This document shows, piece after piece, positions 6,854-11,573 of a stretch of 11,573 bases of DNA. The stretch is taken from NCBI GenBank assembly GCA_031284195.1, contig JAITAI010000234.1, forward strand, positions 1 through 11,573, read 5' to 3'. Within the stretch, counting starts at the first letter, position 1. Each line of letters opens with the position of its first letter. A program made the position numbers and the translations under genes. The DNA is from Treponema sp. GTDB taxonomy: Bacteria > Spirochaetota > Spirochaetia > Treponematales > Breznakiellaceae. The notes beneath the pieces were generated by a model, which did not search any database, was not told where the DNA came from, and saw only the letters and a program-made list of their open reading frames with translations.

Positions 6854-8260
6854 TTAGAGCAGCCATAGATCCATATCCGCTACTGCTTCTCCTAGGGCTT
6901 TGAGGAACCGGGCCGCCGGAGCGCCGTCCACTACCTGGTGGTTGAAGGTGAGACTCAAACCAATAGCCGGCTCAAACCTGACATCCTCCCCTATGGACAG
7001 GGGTTTAAGCGCTATCCCGCAGACCCCCAGGATAGCAACCTCCGGGGCGTTGAGTATGGGGGTAAAACTGCTTATGCCCAGACTGCCCAGGTTGGTAACC
7101 GTAAAGGTGGACCCTGAAAGGGCATCCGGCCCTATCCTCCCCTGGTGACAGGCTGCGGCCAGGCCTTTGGCTTCTGCGGAAATCTGCCGCAAAGACCGGA
7201 GGTCTGCGTTCCGAATAACCGGCACCATGAGGCCCCGGGGCGTATCCACTGCCACCCCCAGGTGTACCCGCTCAAAAGTTCGGATAAAGGCTTCCCCGGT
7301 CTGAGAATCCTGGATGGTATGGGCGTTCATGAAGGGGAACCTCGGGAGCACCCGGGAAACCGCGGTCAGGATAAGGTCATTGATACTGATCTGCCCCAGT
7401 CCCAGGCTTGCATCAGCAGCCTTCATCCGTTCTCGTATTTCCTTGAGCCGTACCGCAGATGCGTAGCTATGCAGGGTACATGGAGCGCTCTCCCTAAGGG
7501 AACGGAGCATCCGATCCGAGATGATTTTGCGGATCCCTTTGACCGGAGTTTCGGTGATTTTTCCTTCCTCCTTCAGGGCAGTCTCGGAACCCACCGTTCC
7601 TGAGTTTGAGGTACTTGCAGGGATCGGGTTTACCCCGGCAGTAAGGTCCGCCAAGGTAAACCTGCCTCCGAGCCCGGATCCTGGGACAGGGGGCATGACC
7701 GCTCCTGCACGCAGGGCTTCCTGGGCTGCAGCGGTGAAGCGGGGACGCTCCTGTACCGCCTGTTCCACATCCCTTTCTAGGATCCGGCCCCCTGGACCTG
7801 AACCGCTAAGACCGGTGAGAGGCAGCCCTTCTTTTTCCGCCCTATGCCGCGCCCGGGGAGACGCTGCTTCGCCCCCTCCTGCTTGAACAGGGGAACACCC
7901 GGGCAAAGCCCCCAGAACCGGCACTGCCTGTTGGTCCTTCTTTTCATTCTTTTCCTTAATCCCCGCCGGATCCGCTGCTGCTCCGGGCGCTGCGGTACCC
8001 AGAGCAGCGTTCCAATCCTCCCCAGGGTTGCCAATCACCGCGATAGGCTTCAAGACCGGAACATCATCCCCGGCTGCTCCGAGGAGCTTCAGAACCGTGC
8101 CTTCGGCTCCTGCAGGAACTTCAAAGGTGGCTTTATCGGTTTCCACATCACATAAGGGGGTATCTGCTGCTACCCTATCCCCTTCCTGTACCTTCCAATC
8201 CACGATGATGCAGGATTCCACGGTGTTCCCCTGCCGGGGCATGATCACGATATGCGCCAT
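6854..8260 (-). CDS. Dihydrolipoamide acyltransferase (E2) with one lipoyl domain and two subunit-binding-like domains
   Basis: This 468-residue core subunit carries acyl groups on lipoate and transfers them to CoA. The lipoyl domain spans about residues 1-80, with K43 in DVETDKATFEV as the lipoylation site. An Ala/Pro/Gly/Lys-rich linker follows. A peripheral-subunit-binding domain lies at about 132-168 (ASPRARHRAEKEG, then GSGPGGRILERDV). A second segment at about 174-208 (FTAAAQEALRAGA, then GSGLGGRFTLADL) has the same pattern and looks like a second copy. The acyltransferase domain covers about 238-468 and contains the catalytic H441 in HQVVDG with D445 and G446. Length is ordinary for a one-lipoyl E2. 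The ATG at 8260 is supported by the lipoyl domain starting at once; the AAGGAG upstream is 12-13 bases away, a little far. It lies 2 bases after the end of the decayed DeoR-type gene and is followed by E3. Confidence 0.93.
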   Translation of the reverse strand: MAHIVIMPRQGNTVESCIIVDWKVQEGDRVAADTPLCDVETDKATFEVPAGAEGTVLKLLGAAGDDVPVLKPIAVIGNPGEDWNAALGTAAPGAAADPAGIKEKNEKKDQQAVPVLGALPGCSPVQAGGGEAASPRARHRAEKEGLPLTGLSGSGPGGRILERDVEQAVQERPRFTAAAQEALRAGAVMPPVPGSGLGGRFTLADLTAGVNPIPASTSNSGTVGSETALKEEGKITETPVKGIRKIISDRMLRSLRESAPCTLHSYASAVRLKEIRERMKAADASLGLGQISINDLILTAVSRVLPRFPFMNAHTIQDSQTGEAFIRTFERVHLGVAVDTPRGLMVPVIRNADLRSLRQISAEAKGLAAACHQGRIGPDALSGSTFTVTNLGSLGISSFTPILNAPEVAILGVCGIALKPLSIGEDVRFEPAIGLSLTFNHQVVDGAPAARFLKALGEAVADMDLWLL

Positions 8261-8262
8261 AG

Positions 8263-9005
8263 CTACAATTTACTCCTTATGATTTTAATTCCGGTAATGC
8301 TTAGTTCTTTGACCGCCTCATCACGTAAACCTCCAGCAGTTACCATAAGCTGTATCTTGGTGAAGGAGGAGGCTTTTAATAAAACCGGTCTGGTCATATT
8401 TACTGGAATCCGCCACTAAAACCGCGGTTTCCACATGAACTTTCATAGCTTTGAGGATCTCCGCTTCCTCTATGAAGTGGGTGGTCATGCCTCGTTCCCG
8501 GGTAAAGCCATCGGTCCCCGCAACGGCAAGCCGTACATTAAGCCGTACAATGGTCTCTAAGGCAATAGGTCCCACTGGACATTCGGTAAACCCCCGGAAT
8601 TCGCCACCGGTCATGGTGATTTGCAGATTCGGACATCTCCAGGCGTATGAAAACACCAGGGTGGAATTAGTTACAATAGGGATATCCCCCTTTCCCGCAA
8701 GGTACTTGGCCATGAGGACAGTGGCGGTCCCCGCTTCAATCATGATCACCCCCACCTCGACCAGTTCCGCTGCCAACTTGGCAATAGCATTTTTTTGCTC
8801 CTACTGGTGTTCCAAAATATGGGGATACATCGGCCTCTTTCCGTTGCCGGTTGATCCACCCTGAGATTGCAAAATTTTTTAAATCCGGCCGGATAGTTAC
8901 CTCGGATACTCCCAACGCCTTGGATAAAGCCGCTATGGATGCGGTCCCTTCAGCAGAAAACCAGTGGAGGATACGATGCTCTTGTTCACTCAACCCTGAT
9001 ATCAC
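8263..9005 (-). pseudogene. DeoR/GlpR-family transcriptional regulator, broken by frameshifts
   Basis: Three frames together give one DeoR-type protein. From GTG 9005 (AAAAGG about ten bases upstream) comes the HTH region LSEQEHRILHWFSAEG, ALSKALGVSEVTIRPDLKN and GWINRQR. The frame must then change between about 8850 and 8803, because the next conserved text (PHILEHQ, then after a TAG at 8803-8801, EQKNAIAKLAAELV) is in another frame. The sensor domain continues with VIMIEAGTATVLMAKYLAG, IVTNSTLVF, ITMTGGEFRG, GTDGFTRERGMTTH, EEAEILKAM and LVADSSKYDQTGFIK. A second shift at a run of four A near 8377-8374 restores SSFTKIQLMVTAGG, DEAVKELSITGIKI and a TAG at 8265-8263. The recognition helix also has VTIRP where VTIRR or VTIRS is usual. 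The intact gene would have ended 2 nt before E2, suggesting it once controlled this operon. Sequencing error at short homopolymers is an alternative. Confidence 0.85.
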
Positions 9006-9044
9006 TTACAGTATCCTTTTAGAATGCTTATGTAACTCTTTTTA

Positions 9045-9079
9045 TGTATTATGTATAAGGATTTTCAGAAAAAAAACAA
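9045..9079 (-). promoter_or_regulatory. Possible sigma-70-like promoter for the DeoR-E2-E3-QueG-E1 cluster
   Basis: On the minus strand TTGTTT (9079-9074) is followed after 16 bases by TATACA (9057-9052), about 45 bases before the GTG of the decayed regulator. The -35 matches four and the -10 four of six positions. The region is AT-rich, so chance matches are easy. No other promoter candidate stands out before E2. Confidence 0.35.
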
Positions 9080-9134
9080 GAGCTAGGGAATCCTCAAAAA
9101 GTATTTGAAGGATTTCTGTTTTATGTTATGAAGC

Positions 9135-9163
9135 TTTTTCAAAACCCGGTTAGTTTTGAAAAA
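9135..9163. repeat. Perfect 11-bp stem hairpin of the TTTCAAAA/TTTTGAAA type
   Basis: TTTTTCAAAAC (9135-9145) and GTTTTGAAAAA (9153-9163) are exact reverse complements around CCGGTTA. On the plus strand the right arm ends in a run of A; on the minus strand the stem ends in TTTTTC preceded by loop, so U-rich context exists on one arm only. Its core is the same as in the 6715-6744 hairpin, indicating a shared palindromic element rather than two unrelated terminators. Confidence 0.8.
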
Positions 9164-9559
9164 ACTCAAAAATTATTTTGCCCCACTTTTCTGTAGCTCA
9201 GCCCAGGGTGTGAGAATTGGCTCCCACACTTGGGGTGGATTATAGTCTCTCCCCAATGCATACCATTTCAACTTTTGCTCAAATAGTTCTATGATATAGC
9301 TGGTTCTGTAGCCCGTACTACCCTATTTCCTACCCTTCTTGGCCTAGACGTGAAAACCTTGTGTACTGTGTCTTTTCCCCTCCCGTATATATAATGCTCT
9401 GTCTCTGTAAAACCACGATATAGTACGTATCAATACAAACGCAGGTTCTTGTAGGGTAACATCGCAATTTTTAGCTAGAAAGATCCAATTTTAGGCAGGA
9501 AATGTCGGACTCATAATAAAACCACATCTGAAAGTCCTGAACAACTTACCCAGTCTTTT

Positions 9560-9865
9560 TACACCAAATGAAAAAAAGGAGGTGATGGAATTCGGCTACT
9601 AAGACAGGGAAAAAAGGGTGTATTTTGCTCTTTTGGTTGGCCGGTTTCTTTTTCGGCGGCTTAAGTTTAACTGCCTGGTCTTGTACGAAGCGTAAGGTCT
9701 CCGTGGTATCCGGCTTGTGTAAGACCCGTAAGGCGTACTTTTGGTTGTATCCTCTTGTCTTGATGTATTCGTCCAGGATAACCGATTTCTCTTTCCCTGT
9801 GGCTTTTTGGGAATGTGAACAGATGGACTAGTAAGAGTTTTTCCCCTCATGGATAAGCCCATGAT
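9560..9865 (-). pseudogene. Remnant of an integrase-core (rve-type) transposase, N-terminal part
   Basis: Translated on the minus strand from about 9803, one frame reads GKEKSVILDEYIKTRGYNQ followed by KYALRVLHKPDTTETLRFV and then a basic stretch VKLKPPKKKPANQKSK. The pattern KEKxxILDEYxxxTGYNxKYAxxVL is that of the N-terminal region of a widespread insertion-sequence transposase family with an integrase catalytic core. The frame is broken upstream by a TAG near 9830 and, in a neighbouring frame, by further shifts; the DDE catalytic region expected downstream is not recognisable. It is therefore a short, inactive relic. The open 87-codon frame at 9599-9862 is an out-of-frame shadow of it. No terminal inverted repeats or target duplications could be identified. 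Confidence 0.55.
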
Positions 9866-9932
9866 GGCCTCCTGCAGTCGCAGCTTCAGGATAACTTGAT
9901 GTGGTTACATTTTCAATAAGGCAGGTATTAAC

Positions 9933-9961
9933 TTTACAAGCAAGAACCGGGCTGCTATACT
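9933..9961 (+). promoter_or_regulatory. Sigma-70-like promoter of moeA
   Basis: TTTACA (9933-9938) and TATACT (9956-9961) each match five of six consensus positions with the ideal 17-base spacer. Transcription would begin near 9968, leaving an untranslated leader of about 75 bases before the ATG at 10044. The in-frame GTG at 9975 would be only about seven bases from the transcript start, which argues against using it. Confidence 0.6.
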
Positions 9962-10043
9962 CGAAAGACCTGCGGTGAAGCGCTGGGCTTTATCCACGGG
10001 AGTCCCTCTCAAGAGGAGGAGACATACAAACAAGGCAGGCGCT

Positions 10044-11309
10044 ATGGAACCACGCACTTTTTTCCCCCATGTATCCATTTCTGTAGATTCGGCGATTGCA
10101 CTCCTCCTTGAACGTACCCCTGGGCCTGAAAAATCTATGTTGTTGCCTTTGCTTGAGACCCTGCACCGTATTGCCGGGAAAGACCAGGACGCCCGTATCG
10201 ACCTCCCGCCTTTTGATAATTCCCCTCTCGATGGGTTTGCCCTGGGCCATACTGACAGCGTCGGGGCCAGCAAGGATAAGCCGGTTTTTTTACGGGTCAT
10301 TGAAACCATCTATGCCGGGGATGTTCCCCAGAAACCCCTAGCCCCCGGGGAATGTGCCCGGGTCATGACCGGCGCAGCCCTCCCGAAAGGCGCCACCTGC
10401 GTCATCCCCTTGGAGGATACGGATAATCATCCAGATACCGTGGGGATCTTTCATGCTTTAAAAGCCCATCAGAATTACCGGTTTCACGGTGAAGATATAC
10501 GTCAAGGACAGCCTATCCTCAGCAAAGGGGAGCGAATCACCGCTGCGCAGGTGGGCCTGTTAGCTGCCCAGGGATTTACGGATATCCCGGTTTTTGCCCG
10601 TCCCCAGGTGGGGATTCTTTCAACAGGCAATGAACTCATGAGCGGTCCTGAGCCGCTGATTCCCGGTAAAATATACGATAGCAACCGGTATCTTCTGGCA
10701 GCACGGGTATTAGCCTTGGGAGCTGAACCGGTTTGGACCTCCAAAATTGCGGATGATCCGGCTCTCATCGCCCAAGCAGTAGAGGACTTGCTGAAAACCT
10801 GCGACTGTATCATCAGTACCGGCGGCGTTTCAGTGGGAGATCACGATTATATGCCCCAGGTAGGCGCATACATCGGTGCAGAACCCCTATTTCGCCGGGT
10901 TCAAATGAAGCCTGGCGGCTGGGCTACTGCCCTGTACAAGGATACCAAAATAATCCTCTGCCTCTCAGGAAACCCCTTTGCTGCGGTGATGAGCTTTGAC
11001 CTCTTGGCCGGACCAGTGATCCGCCGGCTTGCCGGCGCTGCCCCGGTCCTTCCTCCGAAGATCCCCGGTGTGTTGCAAGAACCCTTCCCCAAGGCAAGTC
11101 CCCAGGGACGGTTCTTATACGCCCGGAGGGAAGGCAGGGAAGTCTTTCTCCCCAAGGCCGGGTATGTATCAGGCTCTCTGGCCTCCCTTATCGGCTGCAA
11201 CTGCATACTCCAGATCCCTCCGGGAAGGGGGTCTCTGGATCCCGGAGATACAGTAGAAGTTATTCCCCTCTCAGATGGACCTGTATCCCCGTCGTTTCAT
11301 CCTCTATAA
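10044..11309 (+). CDS. moeA: Molybdopterin molybdenumtransferase (MoeA)
   Basis: MoeA inserts molybdate into adenylated molybdopterin, the last step of basic molybdenum cofactor synthesis, in the cytoplasm. From ATG 10044 the protein has 421 residues, normal for the family. Visible motifs: LPPFDNSPLDGFAL (54-67) with D63 where family members carry the conserved catalytic Asp; MTGAALPKGATCVIPLED (108-125); FHGEDI (147-152); ILSTGNEL (191-198) with IPGKIYDSNRY; ISTGGVSVGDHDYM (257-270) of the MoaB/Mog fold; MKPGGWATA (288-296) where KPGKP is common; and LSGNPFAAVMSF (307-318). The C-terminal beta domain is present. The start is not marked by a strong ribosome site (AGGCAGG close by, AGGAGGAG about 20 bases upstream); the longer GTG frame from 9975 adds residues unlike the family. 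The 3' end overlaps a convergent gene by 50 bases. The organism presumably makes a molybdo- or tungstoenzyme. Confidence 0.93.
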   Translation: MEPRTFFPHVSISVDSAIALLLERTPGPEKSMLLPLLETLHRIAGKDQDARIDLPPFDNSPLDGFALGHTDSVGASKDKPVFLRVIETIYAGDVPQKPLAPGECARVMTGAALPKGATCVIPLEDTDNHPDTVGIFHALKAHQNYRFHGEDIRQGQPILSKGERITAAQVGLLAAQGFTDIPVFARPQVGILSTGNELMSGPEPLIPGKIYDSNRYLLAARVLALGAEPVWTSKIADDPALIAQAVEDLLKTCDCIISTGGVSVGDHDYMPQVGAYIGAEPLFRRVQMKPGGWATALYKDTKIILCLSGNPFAAVMSFDLLAGPVIRRLAGAAPVLPPKIPGVLQEPFPKASPQGRFLYARREGREVFLPKAGYVSGSLASLIGCNCILQIPPGRGSLDPGDTVEVIPLSDGPVSPSFHPL

Positions 11310-11573
11310 CCTGGATTCGAGAAATAACCGAATCCAGCTCTTCTGGTAAGGGGTTGTTTTGTACCACTAGATCCGCCAAAGGCAGCACCCGTGCCGCAGT
11401 AGGTTTTACCGCAGCCGTGGCAGCGTTCATCAGCATGATAAAACACCCAGGCACAACCACCTCCCGCAGACTGTTCGATTCACCGATGATCAGCCCCTTG
11501 GGGGGGATCTGTTCCAAAAAAGAGGTGTATGCTGCTTCCAAGGACCCATAGAGGGCTCGGAGCCAGAACACCC
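11260..11573 (-). CDS. Unrecognised protein next to moeA, C-terminal part (5' end outside window)
   Basis: The frame is open to the window end and stops at TAA 11262-11260, leaving about 104 residues. It reads FWLRALYGSLEAAYTSFLEQ, then LIIGESNSLREVVVPGCFIM, AATAAVKPTAARVLPLADLV and VQNNPLPEELDSVISRI. The alternation of hydrophobic strands with ESNSLREVVVPG suggests an alpha/beta fold such as the late part of a P-loop nucleotide-binding domain; a MobB-like or other molybdenum-cofactor-related NTPase would suit the neighbourhood, but no diagnostic motif (Walker A) is in view. The GTG at 11571 is not a credible start. The last 50 bases overlap the end of moeA on the other strand. The function stays unassigned. 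Confidence 0.65.
   Translation of the reverse strand, partial: VFWLRALYGSLEAAYTSFLEQIPPKGLIIGESNSLREVVVPGCFIMLMNAATAAVKPTAARVLPLADLVVQNNPLPEELDSVISRIQVIEDETTGIQVHLRGE
11311..11337 (+). terminator. Hairpin two bases after the moeA stop
   Basis: CTGGATTCG (11311-11319) and CGAATCCAG (11329-11337) are exact reverse complements with a nine-base loop AGAAATAAC. The position right after the moeA stop suits a 3'-end structure, but only CTCTTCTGG follows rather than a T-run. It also lies inside the coding region of the convergent gene, where it corresponds to codons near the end of that protein. Confidence 0.4.

Larger units (their letters stand above)
9006..9560. other. AT-rich intergenic stretch with hairpins and no gene
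   Basis: Stops are frequent in all frames and no motif of a protein family was recognised. It contains the putative operon promoter, the 11-bp hairpin at 9135-9163 and an imperfect stem at about 9203-9235 formed by CCCAGGGTGTG and CACACTTGGGG (G-U pairs and one mismatch if transcribed). The right end may contain further decayed transposase sequence, which I could not follow confidently. Confidence 0.5.

Noticed and set aside
9599..9862. Minus-strand 87-residue basic protein
   Set aside because: The neighbouring frame shows transposase similarity, so this frame is a shadow of the relic.
9975..10043. GTG start giving a 23-residue extension of MoeA
   Set aside because: It would lie about seven bases after the predicted transcript start, and the extra residues do not resemble the family.
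9962..10043. Molybdenum-cofactor riboswitch in the moeA leader
   Set aside because: The leader is only about 75 bases and shows no convincing multi-stem structure of that class.
9905..10309. Minus-strand open frames opposite the moeA start
   Set aside because: They are antisense to strongly conserved MoeA motifs and show no family features.

Overview
The window looks like chromosomal DNA of a spirochaete, most probably a termite-gut-type treponeme. This is an inference from moderate GC content, the style of the protein sequences, dispersed TTTCAAAA/TTTTGAAA palindromes and the mix of repeats and decayed transposase; no rRNA or other marker gene is present to prove it. No tRNA, rRNA or CRISPR array was seen.

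Layout. (1) 1-333, plus strand: the C-terminal part of an AraC-family regulator cut by the window edge. (2) 334-1672: about 1.3 kb without a conventional gene, made of a strictly phased 21-bp minisatellite (29 units, 602-1210, plus a degenerate unit before it) followed by two and a half tandem copies of a ~178-bp repeat that runs up to the stop codon of the next gene. (3) 1673-9005, minus strand: a co-directional cluster read from right to left as a decayed DeoR-type regulator, E2 (lipoyl acyltransferase), E3 (dihydrolipoyl dehydrogenase), a QueG-like double 4Fe-4S protein and a fused alpha-beta E1. (4) 9006-10043: about 1 kb of mostly non-coding DNA with a TTTCAAAA-type hairpin, a decayed transposase fragment and a good sigma-70-like promoter. 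(5) 10044-11309, plus strand: moeA, molybdenum insertase. (6) 11260-11573, minus strand: the C-terminal part of an unrecognised protein that overlaps moeA tail to tail.

How the genes fit together. E1, E2 and E3 are all the components needed for a 2-oxo acid dehydrogenase complex (pyruvate, branched-chain 2-oxo acid or acetoin type; the substrate cannot be fixed from sequence). E1 would decarboxylate the 2-oxo acid on thiamine diphosphate, E2 would carry the acyl group on one lipoyl domain, and E3 would reoxidise the lipoyl group with FAD and NAD. The cluster has three unusual aspects: E2 carries what looks like a duplicated peripheral-subunit-binding domain, a QueG paralogue lacking the usual catalytic Asp motif sits 3 nt after E3 and before E1, and the regulator gene that once ended 2 nt before E2 is broken by frameshifts. 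MoeA and its convergent neighbour belong to a separate unit with its own promoter.

The most interesting items for follow-up are the 21-bp array (no indel in 29 units, an A-B-C-D higher-order order of variants, fully open on the minus strand as a seven-residue repeat) and the QueG-like protein embedded in the dehydrogenase operon.
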